From assembly GCF_003719725.1 (NCBI RefSeq), contig NZ_RIAX01000007.1, forward strand, positions 1-64,000: 64,000 nt of DNA, in the 5' to 3' direction. Every line of letters begins with the position of its first letter. Position 1 is the stretch's first letter. This DNA comes from Planococcus salinus (GTDB lineage Bacteria > Bacillota > Bacilli > Bacillales_A > Planococcaceae). Positions 25,759 to 33,676 of this stretch are shown here, one piece after another. Below the pieces are notes generated by a model. It saw only the letters and a program-made list of their open reading frames with translations. It was not told the origin of the DNA and searched no databases. Made by a program: the position numbers and the translations under genes.

Positions 25759-26967
25759 ATGACACAACAACAGGCATTGACAGGCATGCGCGTGATTGAT
25801 TTGACGCAAGTACTGGCAGGTCCGTATTGCACAATGGTTCTGGGGGATATGGGGGCAGATGTGATCAAAGTGGAAAAAGCGGCGGGTGGAGACGACACCC
25901 GCAAAATGGGCCCTTATATCAACGAAGAAAGTTATATGTATATGATGGTCAACCGCAACAAAAGAGGCATGTGCCTGGATTTGAAAGCGCCGGAAGGGCT
26001 GGAAGCGTTCAAGCAATTGGTGAAAACGGCCGATGTTTTAATCGAGAATTACCGGCCTGGTGTAACGAAAAAACTGGGCATCGATTATGACACATTGAAA
26101 GCGTTGAACCCAGGGCTGATTTATTGCTCAATTTCAGGATATGGACAAACCGGTCCCTACAGCCAAAAAGGCGGCTATGACATCATGGCGCAGGGGCTGA
26201 CTGGATTTATGGACATGACAGGTGAAAAAAACGGGAAGCCAGTGAAAATGGGCATCGCCATCAATGACATCGCTGCCGCTCAAACAGCTATTCAATCCAT
26301 TATGGCCTCTTATATTCATCGCCTGAAAACAGGGGAAGGCCAGTACATCGATGTGTCACTTGTCGACTCCGGTTTGGCCTGGACGGTATGGGAAGCAGCG
26401 GCTTACTTTGGAAAAGGGGAAGTGGCGACACGAAACGGCACTGCTCATCGGGTGTCTGCTCCTTATCAGGGATACCGCACAAAAGACGGCTCGATTTTGA
26501 TCGGTGCCGGCAACCAGAAGCTCTGGGAAAAGTTTTGCCTGGAAGTGGCGAACAAACCGGAATGGTTGGAAGAAGCCCGTTATGAGACCAACAGCAAACG
26601 AAATGACCATGTCGAAGAGCTGGAGAACGATATCGAACAAGTGCTGACGCAGGAAACATCTGAGCACTGGCTTCGGCTGCTTGAGCAAAGCGGCATACCT
26701 TGTGGTCCAATTTATTCCTACGATCAGACATTGGCGGATCCTCATATCGAAGCCCGTGAAATGGTCCAGCAACTCGAACATCCTGTTGCGGGAACGTTAA
26801 AGACATTGGGTTTCCCGGCGAAGTTTTCAGAAACGCCGGGTCAATTACGAAAAGCAGCACCGTTGCTGGGCCAGCACAACGAAGAATTGCTGGCGGAACT
26901 TGGCTATACACCAGACCAAGTCAGCAAACTGCAGCAAAAGAACGTCTTTCTGACGCGTACTGTATAA
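25759..26967 (+). CDS. class III CoA-transferase (CaiB/BaiF family)
   Basis: A 402-residue family III CoA-transferase, which moves CoA between carboxylic acids through a mixed anhydride on an Asp; the candidate nucleophile is the Asp in MGIAINDIAAAQ near residue 170. The opening GMRVIDLTQVLAGPYCTMVLGDMGADVIKVE is characteristic. ATG 25759 has GGAGGTT about ten bases upstream; GTG 25753 is too close. It is the last gene before a hairpin, and presumably activates or exchanges the acid handled by the neighbouring oxidase and hydratase. The substrate is unknown. Confidence 0.9.
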   Translation: MTQQQALTGMRVIDLTQVLAGPYCTMVLGDMGADVIKVEKAAGGDDTRKMGPYINEESYMYMMVNRNKRGMCLDLKAPEGLEAFKQLVKTADVLIENYRPGVTKKLGIDYDTLKALNPGLIYCSISGYGQTGPYSQKGGYDIMAQGLTGFMDMTGEKNGKPVKMGIAINDIAAAQTAIQSIMASYIHRLKTGEGQYIDVSLVDSGLAWTVWEAAAYFGKGEVATRNGTAHRVSAPYQGYRTKDGSILIGAGNQKLWEKFCLEVANKPEWLEEARYETNSKRNDHVEELENDIEQVLTQETSEHWLRLLEQSGIPCGPIYSYDQTLADPHIEAREMVQQLEHPVAGTLKTLGFPAKFSETPGQLRKAAPLLGQHNEELLAELGYTPDQVSKLQQKNVFLTRTV

Positions 26968-26975
26968 AGTGGAAA

Positions 26976-27009
26976 AAGGACATCTCCTGTTATTGTAGGA
27001 GATGTCCTT
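26976..27009 (+). terminator. hairpin after the CoA-transferase, lacking a T-run
   Basis: The stem AAGGACATCTCCT (26976-26988) pairs with AGGAGATGTCCTT (26997-27009). The bases after it are GACTGTTGAG, so it lacks the U-tract of a terminator. A near-identical hairpin with a T-run is at 27487-27524, on the other side of the inserted repeat. Confidence 0.6.
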
Positions 27010-27486
27010 GACTGTTGAGAAACTTTTGTCGACTTTTCCATTTTACTCCAGGTGGACGCTTTCCGCGGGCATGGCTTCAGCCTCCTCGTCGCTGAAAAGA
27101 ACGGTGCTCCTGCATCGCTGCGCTAGCTTCGTCGCAAACGAGTCAGGCAAAATGCTTTTGCCCAACTCGCTTCCTGCGGGGTCTTCAGCTCATGTCGCTC
27201 CGTCGCTTTGCTCCGTCACTGCTCCCGCTGGAGTCGCCACCTTCCGCTTCATTCAGTTTCCATTATTGATTGTGAGAAGGTTAGAACAAGAAGTTGTAAC
27301 ACATCAATTGATTTTTTATGAAATAGAACATTTTTTAGATATGGAGCAAAACAGCGGAGACTCCAGCGGGATAGCGAAGTGCTGAAATCCACTCGGGCGC
27401 CGAGCCCGAGTTAGTTCAGCGCAAGCCCGCAGGAAAGCGGAGCTGTTTTGCGGAATATCGGTTACTGAATTGTTTCTTCACAAGCT
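27010..27486. repeat. long-hairpin dispersed repeat, type B (477 bp, MITE-like)
   Basis: A non-coding block bounded by TGTTGAGAAAC (27013-27023) and its imperfect inverse GTTTCTTCACA (27472-27482). Inside, GGACGCTTTCCGCGGGC near the left end is complementary to GCCCGCAGGAAAGCG near the right end, so the whole block can fold into a long imperfect hairpin. The left part is rich in CGC/TCG modules; the middle (27260-27350) is AT-rich. A shorter copy of the same design is at 63331-63476. ORFs crossing it show no family features. Confidence 0.8.
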
Positions 27487-27524
27487 AAGGACATCTCCTG
27501 TTACTTCGGGAGATGTCCTTTTTT
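27487..27524 (+). terminator. intrinsic terminator, twin of 26976-27009
   Basis: The stem AAGGACATCTCC (27487-27498) pairs with GGAGATGTCCTT (27509-27520), followed by TTTTGAT. It probably was, or still is, the terminator of the CoA-transferase operon. Confidence 0.8.
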
Positions 27525-27532
27525 GATATTGA

Positions 27533-27859
27533 TTATTCACCTTTGTTTGCGACGATGACAAGTTTTCCTTCATCCAGGATTTCTTCGTATTCCTCAGCTT
27601 CCTGATCAGAAAGACCTGCTGCTGCGAGTTTAGCGCGAAGTTCATCGCCCCGTGAGCTGGTCATGTTCTTCATGCTGTCGAGGAAACCTTGTTCTTTCAT
27701 GCCGACCGAGCCGGTGTCGAGTGCATCACTGACGTCTTTCGTGCGCTTTTTATCGTGCGCAAAAATATAAATGTCGTCATGCTCGTAGCCCTGTGCCACT
27801 AATTTGTCGATTTCTGTTTTCGCTTGTAATGCATTTTCTACAGTTAGTTTTACTGTCAC
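27533..27859 (-). CDS. general stress protein 17M (YflT-like) family
   Basis: A 108-residue cytosolic protein of the YflT/general stress protein 17M family, with the alpha/beta opening TVENALQAKTEIDKLVAQGY and the DDIYIFAHDKKRTKDVSDAL block. The molecular role is not known, but members are induced by general stress. Start GTG 27859 with GGAGGG six bases upstream; the frame runs further up but without a ribosome site. A SigB-type promoter lies at 27919-27894, matching the family's known regulation. Confidence 0.85.
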   Translation of the reverse strand: MTVKLTVENALQAKTEIDKLVAQGYEHDDIYIFAHDKKRTKDVSDALDTGSVGMKEQGFLDSMKNMTSSRGDELRAKLAAAGLSDQEAEEYEEILDEGKLVIVANKGE

Positions 27860-27893
27860 GATGATCCCTCCAATTAATGTCTTACTACTATGC

Positions 27894-27919
27894 ATACCAC
27901 TTGATTACGGACGCTAAAC
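27894..27919 (-). promoter_or_regulatory. SigB-type promoter of the general stress gene
   Basis: On the minus strand GTTTAG-N14-TGGTAT matches the SigB consensus (GTTTAA, 12-14 bases, GGGTAT) at 10 of 12 positions. It lies about 35 bases before the GTG start of the YflT-like gene. Confidence 0.72.
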
Positions 27920-27939
27920 AACGACTGAAGAATCTCATA

Positions 27940-27948
27940 TGCTAAAAT
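27940..27948 (+). promoter_or_regulatory. possible extended -10 of the MBL hydrolase gene
   Basis: TGCTAAAAT (27940-27948) fits an extended -10 (TGnTATAAT); the -35 region is poor. It sits 24 bases before the start codon. Confidence 0.4.
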
Positions 27949-27972
27949 AGACAAAAAGGGAGGAGTGATGTG

Positions 27973-28707
27973 ATGAACGTTACACCTATCGGAATTTGGG
28001 GAGGCTACCCAAATAAAAATGAAGCGACTTCATCTTTCTTAATTGAACAGGAAGGTTTCCGTTGTTTGGTTGATTGCGGCAGCGGGGTGTTGGCGGCGGT
28101 CCAGAATTATACGTCGCTGAATGAATTGGATGCTGTCATCATCAGTCATTACCATGCCGATCACATTGCTGATATTGGCGTATTACAGCATGCGGCAATG
28201 GTCGGTATGCAATTGAAAGAATGGAATGTTCCGCTGCTGATTTATGGTCATGATCGTGACCGGCCGGAGTTCGAAAAACTGTCTTATAAAGGGGTGACGG
28301 AAGGACGGTCTGTAAGAGCAGAGGAGACTCTCCAGCTCGGCCCGTGGGAAGTAACGTTTTGTGAGACTATCCATCCCGTTTACTGTCTTGCTTTGAGATT
28401 CTCCTCGAAAGGCAAAACGGTCGTGTTTACAGCAGACACAGAGTGGAAAGAAGAGTTGGTCGGATTTTCAGAAGGTGCGGATCTTTTGGTGGCTGAATCG
28501 AATTTGTACGAAAAATACATTGGCATCATCAAAGGGCATATGAGCGGGAAGCAGGCAGGAGAGCTGGCGCAGCGCGCGGGGGCGAAACACTTGCTGCTGA
28601 CGCATTTACCCCAGTATGGCAATGTGAAGGAAATTGAGGAGGCAGCCGCTGGCGCATTCAGGGGCGGCGTGGAAATTGCCCGGATCGGACATACGTATAA
28701 CGTGTAA
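27973..28707 (+). CDS. metallo-beta-lactamase fold hydrolase (YhfI/RNase Z-like)
   Basis: A 244-residue MBL-fold hydrolase with the zinc motif SHYHADHIADIG (around 55-66), later His in CETIHPVYC, the TADTEW Asp loop and LLLTHLPQYG. The short form without the RNase Z exosite insertion resembles Bacillus YhfI, whose substrate is unknown. ATG 27973 has AGGAG seven bases upstream; GTG 27970 is the alternative. Confidence 0.85.
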   Translation: MNVTPIGIWGGYPNKNEATSSFLIEQEGFRCLVDCGSGVLAAVQNYTSLNELDAVIISHYHADHIADIGVLQHAAMVGMQLKEWNVPLLIYGHDRDRPEFEKLSYKGVTEGRSVRAEETLQLGPWEVTFCETIHPVYCLALRFSSKGKTVVFTADTEWKEELVGFSEGADLLVAESNLYEKYIGIIKGHMSGKQAGELAQRAGAKHLLLTHLPQYGNVKEIEEAAAGAFRGGVEIARIGHTYNV

Positions 28708-28786
28708 GGTACAGGCAGATATCTTGAGTTGAGCATCGTTTGATTCTATTCTTATATAGCATTCTGGAAAGAAAGGAAGTTAAGAA

Positions 28787-29794
28787 ATGAATCAACCAAT
28801 AAAGCCTGTACCTTTATCCATTCTCGATTTAGTGCCTGTACGCGAAGGCCACACAAGCAAAGAAGCCCTGGAGGACATGGTCGAGCTTGCCCAACATGCA
28901 GAAAAACTGGGATATCAGCGGTTTTGGCTGTCTGAACATCACAACACACCGACGCTTGTCAGTTCAGCCACCTCAATACTGATTTCAAAGGTATTGGATC
29001 ATACCAATTCCATACAAGTCGGCTCTGGGGGAATTATGCTGCCAAACCATTCACCACTTGTCATCGCCGAACAATTCGGCACTTTGGAAACGATGTATCC
29101 CAATCGCTTGAACCTGGGGCTTGGACGAGCACCTGGAACCGATATGCAAACAGCACATGCACTGAGAAGGACCACACAGGAGACGGCGTTCGCATTTCCG
29201 CAGGACGTGACGGAACTGCAGAATTATTTCAAGCCTTTGGACAGCCAGGGAACGGTCCAGGCTTATCCGGGCGTCGGAACCGAAGTGCCGATTTTCATCC
29301 TCGGTTCCAGCACGTCGAGCGCTCATTTGGCTGCCCGCAGAGGGTTGCCGTATGCCTTTGCAGCACATTTTGCTCCTCAGCACCTGGAGCAGGCCATTGA
29401 AATATATCGGAGCCAGTTTGAACCCTCGGAATACTTGGAAGAACCTTACGTCATTGTTTGTGTCAATGCCATAGCGGGAGAGACGGACGAGGAAGCTCGC
29501 AAACTGGCGACTTCAAGCGATTTGTTTTATTTGAACGTAGTCAGAGGCACGAAGAATTTGCTTCAGCCGCCGGTTGATACAATGGATGGCGTATGGAATT
29601 TCTACGAGGAAAATATGGCGCGTGGCATGTCGCGCTATACACTGAAAGGCAGCCAGGCCGCCATAAGCGGACAATTAAAGGAGCTTTTGAACCGGTTGCC
29701 GATTGATGAGTTAATGGCAGTTTCCTATATTTATGATCAGGACAAACGAAAACGTTCTTATGAAATCCTGAAACAGGCAATGGATCAACTATAA
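28787..29794 (+). CDS. luciferase-like (LLM class) flavin-dependent oxidoreductase
   Basis: A 335-residue TIM-barrel flavoprotein of the bacterial-luciferase superfamily, MsnO8/YwcH-type subgroup. It has the [11 protein letters not shown] opening, [11 protein letters not shown] (about 46-56) and [19 protein letters not shown] (about 80-98), a hallmark of this subgroup. It uses FMNH2 or F420-like reduced flavin on an unknown substrate. ATG start with GAAAGGAAG upstream. The next gene follows at 18 bases, so they form an operon. Confidence 0.88.
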   Translation: MNQPIKPVPLSILDLVPVREGHTSKEALEDMVELAQHAEKLGYQRFWLSEHHNTPTLVSSATSILISKVLDHTNSIQVGSGGIMLPNHSPLVIAEQFGTLETMYPNRLNLGLGRAPGTDMQTAHALRRTTQETAFAFPQDVTELQNYFKPLDSQGTVQAYPGVGTEVPIFILGSSTSSAHLAARRGLPYAFAAHFAPQHLEQAIEIYRSQFEPSEYLEEPYVIVCVNAIAGETDEEARKLATSSDLFYLNVVRGTKNLLQPPVDTMDGVWNFYEENMARGMSRYTLKGSQAAISGQLKELLNRLPIDELMAVSYIYDQDKRKRSYEILKQAMDQL

Positions 29795-29812
29795 CTCGAG
29801 GAGGAGATTGGA

Positions 29813-30454
29813 ATGAAAGTTGGAATTATTGGAGCGACAGGAAAAGCGGGGAGCTTGATCTTGAAAGAAGCGGTTAGAAGAGGGCATGAAGTTACAGCAA
29901 TCGTCAGAAACGCGCAAAAGCTCGATGATTCCACCATTCCGACTTTGGAAAGAGATATTTTCGATTTGACGTCGGAAGACTTGAAACAGTTTGATATTGT
30001 CGTCAACGCATTCGGCGTTCCCGCTGACAAAGCGGAACAGCATGTGGAAGCCGGACGTTCGCTGATAGAAGCGCTGAAAGGGGCTCCTGATACGCGCCTG
30101 ATTGTGGTAGGCGGTGCAGGCAGCCTGTTTGTGGACGAAGCAAAAACCACAAGGCTGAGCGAAACACCGGAGTTTCCGGAAGCTTTTAAAGCGATTGCCT
30201 CCAACCAGGCGCAGAACCTGGCTGATCTGGAACATTCGGAAGGCATCAAATGGACTTTTTTGAGTCCCGCTGCCTTTTTCGATTCAGAAGGCAGACGCAC
30301 GGGACATTACCAGACAGGCGAAGACGGTTTTCTCGTCAATAAAAAAGGCAAAAGTTATATCAGTTATGCTGATTATGCGATTGCGCTTGTCGATGAAATC
30401 GAAAACGCCAAGCACATCAACAAGCGCTTTACGGTTGTGTCTGAAAGCAAATAA
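29813..30454 (+). CDS. NAD(P)-binding epimerase/reductase-like protein (YwnB-like)
   Basis: An atypical SDR of 213 residues with the dinucleotide-binding GIIGATGKAGS (residues 4-14), DIVVNAFGVP and RLIVVGGAGSLFV. It lacks a canonical YxxxK pair, as usual for the NAD(P)-binding/NmrA-like group that includes Bacillus YwnB. It may act as a flavin or quinone reductase; this is a family guess. GAGGAGG lies upstream of ATG 29813. It probably shares a transcript with the LLM oxidoreductase, for which it might supply reduced flavin. Confidence 0.83.
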   Translation: MKVGIIGATGKAGSLILKEAVRRGHEVTAIVRNAQKLDDSTIPTLERDIFDLTSEDLKQFDIVVNAFGVPADKAEQHVEAGRSLIEALKGAPDTRLIVVGGAGSLFVDEAKTTRLSETPEFPEAFKAIASNQAQNLADLEHSEGIKWTFLSPAAFFDSEGRRTGHYQTGEDGFLVNKKGKSYISYADYAIALVDEIENAKHINKRFTVVSESK

Positions 30455-30541
30455 TGGTGGAACTGAATGATGGTGGACTGCCGATAATCGGCAAAACAGT
30501 TGTACTGTAACTTTGCGTATCTGTTGCTGAATCTTTGCAAA

Positions 30542-30578
30542 GGCATTGACCGGATGTTCTTCGGTCAATGCCATTTTT
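30542..30578 (+). terminator. intrinsic terminator
   Basis: The stem GGCATTGACCG (30542-30552) pairs with CGGTCAATGCC (30562-30572), followed by ATTTTTTG. It ends the LLM oxidoreductase/YwnB-like operon. Confidence 0.9.
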
Positions 30579-30661
30579 TGAGGGCGGCTGCCTTTTTATG
30601 GCGGGATGCAAACAGAAAAAGAAAGCTCTATACTGAATGTAAAAGACTGGGAGGCGACGGC

Positions 30662-31810
30662 ATGAAAGTTGTGTTGGCACCGGATTCATTCAAGGGAAGT
30701 TTGACGGCCCGGCAAGCGGCTGAAGCGATGGCGGCTGGAGTTGCACAATATGACGATACGATCGAGACGGTTCTGCTGCCGGCAGCGGACGGGGGAGAAG
30801 GAACGCTGGACAGTCTTGTCCAGTCCACCAATGGCAAAATCGTTGAAACGGTTGTCCGGGGCCCGTTAGGCGAAGAGGTATTGGCCAAATACGGAGTGCT
30901 TGGAGACGGTGAAACATGCATCATCGAACTGGCGGAAGCTTCAGGTCTCACGTTAGTGAAGGGCACTGAAAAAAATCCTCTCAGAGCGTCCACATTCGGT
31001 ACGGGCCAATTGATTGGGCATGCGTTGGATGCAGGTTACCGGAAATTTATTGTCGGTCTCGGCGGAAGCGCCACCAATGATGCAGGAATGGGAATTTTAA
31101 CAGCCCTCGGCATGAAGTTTCTGCGGGAAGATGGTACGGTTTTGCCAGAGGGGGCAGCATCCCTAAGTGAATTGCACCGAATTGACTGTTCTGGCTTCGA
31201 CACCCGTATCGCACAAAGTGATTTTGTCATTGCCAGTGATGTAGACAATCCGCTTGTTGGAAAACATGGTGCTTCCGCTGTTTTCGGACCGCAAAAAGGT
31301 GCATCGCCGGGCATGGTGGATCGACTGGATGCGGCGCTCACTGTTTTTGCGGACGTGACGGAGCGGCAGACAGGTGTTTCTCTTCATTCAAAAAAAGGTG
31401 CTGGAGCAGCAGGAGGATGTGGCGGCGCCTTTCAAGTGTTTTTTCCTTCCCAATTGCGCAGAGGAATCGACGTGGTTTTGGAAGCGATGGATTTCGAAAG
31501 ACGCATCGAAGGCGCTGATTTAGTGATTACAGGCGAAGGAAAATCGGATGTTCAGACGTTATCCGGAAAAACCCCGTTCGGAATTGCAGAAGTCTGCAAG
31601 GGGAAAGGGATTCCTGTTATTCTGCTGTCCGGTGCTGTGGATGGGAAAAGCATCAAAGCGTTGTCGAACATCTTCCTGGATATCCATTCTGCGGCGGAAG
31701 AAGGGATGTCGGAAGCCGAATCGATGCAGCATGCCTTTCCTTTGGTGAGAAGGAAAGCGGCTGTTGCAATGGATAGGTATCAAAAACATCACCTCCAATA
31801 TCGCCATTAA
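30662..31810 (+). CDS. glycerate kinase (type 2-independent, GlxK/GarK family)
   Basis: A 382-residue glycerate kinase that phosphorylates D-glycerate with ATP, feeding glycerate into glycolysis. Characteristic blocks are VLAPDSFKGSLTARQAAEAM at the N-terminus, PAADGGEGT (around 40-48), GLGGSATNDAGMG and KGAGAAGGCGGAF, and TGEGKSDVQTLSGKTP in the C-terminal third. ATG 30662 has GGGAGGCGAC upstream; the open frame before it lacks homology and crosses the previous terminator. No glycerate-producing genes are adjacent. Confidence 0.92.
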   Translation: MKVVLAPDSFKGSLTARQAAEAMAAGVAQYDDTIETVLLPAADGGEGTLDSLVQSTNGKIVETVVRGPLGEEVLAKYGVLGDGETCIIELAEASGLTLVKGTEKNPLRASTFGTGQLIGHALDAGYRKFIVGLGGSATNDAGMGILTALGMKFLREDGTVLPEGAASLSELHRIDCSGFDTRIAQSDFVIASDVDNPLVGKHGASAVFGPQKGASPGMVDRLDAALTVFADVTERQTGVSLHSKKGAGAAGGCGGAFQVFFPSQLRRGIDVVLEAMDFERRIEGADLVITGEGKSDVQTLSGKTPFGIAEVCKGKGIPVILLSGAVDGKSIKALSNIFLDIHSAAEEGMSEAESMQHAFPLVRRKAAVAMDRYQKHHLQYRH

Positions 31811-31892
31811 ATGTTCACGTTAACCGCTCATCTGAAAACAGCTTTCATGTATAATAAGTAGAAACTTAACCAATAAAGGCGGGAACAACACA

Positions 31893-32153
31893 ATGGATTT
31901 TCTTTATTTTCCCGAGGACAAAACTGAGTACATCCCGGGGATCATCTCTGTTATTGTGATTGTTATTTTGTCGGTTCTTATAGTTTGGCTCCTAATGAAA
32001 GCTTCCCGAAAAGAAGTGAAGAAATTAGAAGAACAAGGGTATACAGCCTCTTCAGATAATAATCGCAATAACGATAAACTGGTACTGAAAGAAGAAAACG
32101 ATGCCACGGATTACGATAAAGAAACACATAAGCTGCATGACAAAGAATCCTGA
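31893..32153 (+). CDS. small single-pass membrane protein
   Basis: An 86-residue protein with one membrane helix at about residues 15-37 and a charged, Lys/Glu/Asn-rich cytoplasmic tail. No family is recognised. ATG 31893 has a weak AAAGGCGGGAAC site. A TATAAT at 31849-31854 is a plausible -10 with a poor -35. The terminator begins inside the last codons. Confidence 0.7.
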   Translation: MDFLYFPEDKTEYIPGIISVIVIVILSVLIVWLLMKASRKEVKKLEEQGYTASSDNNRNNDKLVLKEENDATDYDKETHKLHDKES

Positions 32154-32175
32154 GTTTCTCGGGGTTCTTTTTTTA
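32143..32175 (+). terminator. intrinsic terminator overlapping the stop codon
   Basis: The 12-bp stem AAGAATCCTGAG (32143-32154) / CTCGGGGTTCTT (32158-32169, two G-T pairs) is followed by a run of T (32167-32174). Confidence 0.85.
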
Positions 32176-32239
32176 CGGTCTTCAAACAGTGTATACTAAC
32201 AAGAAGCGCAAGCAACCAGAAAGAGTAGGAGCCGATAAT

Positions 32240-33529
32240 ATGTTAAAAAATGTGTTTGGCGGAGTCCAATGGGCGGTATTTTTATTAGCTTCTTCCATTG
32301 CAGCTCCAATTGCCATTGCGAACGTCTTCGGAATGGATGCAGCGGATACCGCTCTATTTGTTCAGCGGACTATTTTCGTTCTTGGCATCGCCGGACTCGT
32401 CCAGGCAGTAATTGGACATAAACTGCCGATCAACGAAGGGCCGGCGGGGTTATGGTGGGGAATTTTCATTGTCTACGCCGGCTTGGTTGGCGCCATTTAC
32501 TCGACGATGGAAGAATCACTGCAGGCATTGCAGAGCGGCTTGCTGTACAGTGGCGTATTATTTATCATCTTTGCGTATACGGGACTCGTTGGCAAGATGA
32601 AAAAGTTGTTTACCCCGACAGTTACATTTGTCTACCTGTTGTTGCTCGTTCTTCAGTTGAGCGGTTCCATCATCAACGGCTTGCTGGGAGTGGAAAGTCC
32701 ATCTGACTCTGTGGATGCAGTGGTCCTGTTCGGGGGAATTATGGTGATTGCCATCACATTTCTCCTGATGAATTCAAAAACAGCCTGGCTTAACCGGTAT
32801 TCCGTCTTATTTTCCATCGGGATTGGCTGGCTGTTGTTTTGGATCATCGGAAAAACGGAGCCGGTTTATTTCCCGGGAAATGCGGTGATCGCTTTTCCGG
32901 AAATGCTGGTGTTCGGACCCCTTGTGTGGGACAGCGGAATGTTTGTGACGTCTTTGTTCTTGACCGTCCTGCTCCTGGCGAATATGATGGCTTCCCTTCG
33001 TGTAATGGAAATGGTGTTGAAGAATTCTTTTTCCATGCAGCCGGAAAATCGTGTCAAACAGACGTCCGTTGCTTCAGGTATCAACCACATGATTGCTGGT
33101 GTGTTTTCCGCCATTGGACCGGTTCCGATTTCAGGGGCTGCCGGTTTTGTCAGCGCAACGAGAAATCCGTCGCTCAAGCCCTTTATTATGGGGGGCGTGC
33201 TGGTTGTTTTTATCAGTTTGTTTCCGAATGTCATGGCGGTGCTGGCCGCTTTGCCTGCCCCGGTGGCTTACGCCGTCATTTTTGCCATCTTCACTTCAAT
33301 GGTTGAAATGGCATTCGTCGAATTATCCAACGAAAAAAATCGGCGGCAGGCCTATAGAGTTTCGGCTTTCGGCTTGATGATCGGTGTGGGCCTTATGTTT
33401 GTACCGCCCGAAAGCATGGCCAACTTACCGGTTGTGCTGGCCGCCACTTTATCCAACGGATTAATTTTCGGTACAGTGATGGCGATTCTGATCGAGCAGT
33501 TTTTAATGTGGAGAAATCCGGGGGAGTAA
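32240..33529 (+). CDS. NCS2 family nucleobase (uracil/xanthine-type) permease
   Basis: A 429-residue membrane protein with 12 to 14 hydrophobic segments, of the nucleobase:cation symporter-2 family (similar to Bacillus YwdJ). The glycine/Pro-rich substrate loop is AIGPVPISGAAGFVSATRNPS in the second half, and the first half has GHKLPINEGPAG. It probably imports a purine or pyrimidine base with a proton or sodium. ATG 32240 follows TAGGAGCCGATA; the open frame upstream lies partly in the promoter region. Confidence 0.83.
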   Translation: MLKNVFGGVQWAVFLLASSIAAPIAIANVFGMDAADTALFVQRTIFVLGIAGLVQAVIGHKLPINEGPAGLWWGIFIVYAGLVGAIYSTMEESLQALQSGLLYSGVLFIIFAYTGLVGKMKKLFTPTVTFVYLLLLVLQLSGSIINGLLGVESPSDSVDAVVLFGGIMVIAITFLLMNSKTAWLNRYSVLFSIGIGWLLFWIIGKTEPVYFPGNAVIAFPEMLVFGPLVWDSGMFVTSLFLTVLLLANMMASLRVMEMVLKNSFSMQPENRVKQTSVASGINHMIAGVFSAIGPVPISGAAGFVSATRNPSLKPFIMGGVLVVFISLFPNVMAVLAALPAPVAYAVIFAIFTSMVEMAFVELSNEKNRRQAYRVSAFGLMIGVGLMFVPPESMANLPVVLAATLSNGLIFGTVMAILIEQFLMWRNPGE

Positions 33530-33636
33530 GGAAGAGGGCGTTTCTTTGTCGAATTTGCTGAACGCAAATACCCGTCCATTTATCGCAAATAAAAACTCCT
33601 AATCGCCAATAACTTAAAATAAACGCAAGTAAAACG

Positions 33637-33676
33637 AAAAGAAGCCGTTTGCGTCACCGCAAACAGCTTCTTTTTT
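33637..33676. terminator. bidirectional intrinsic terminator
   Basis: AAAAGAAGCCGTTTGCG (33637-33653) pairs with CGCAAACAGCTTCTTTT (33658-33674, one mismatch), with a T-run on both strands, between the convergent permease and pepF genes. Confidence 0.88.

Noticed and set aside
27002-27385. 127-codon open frame inside the type B repeat
   Set aside because: Composed of low-information repeat modules, starts within a terminator-like hairpin and lacks a ribosome site.
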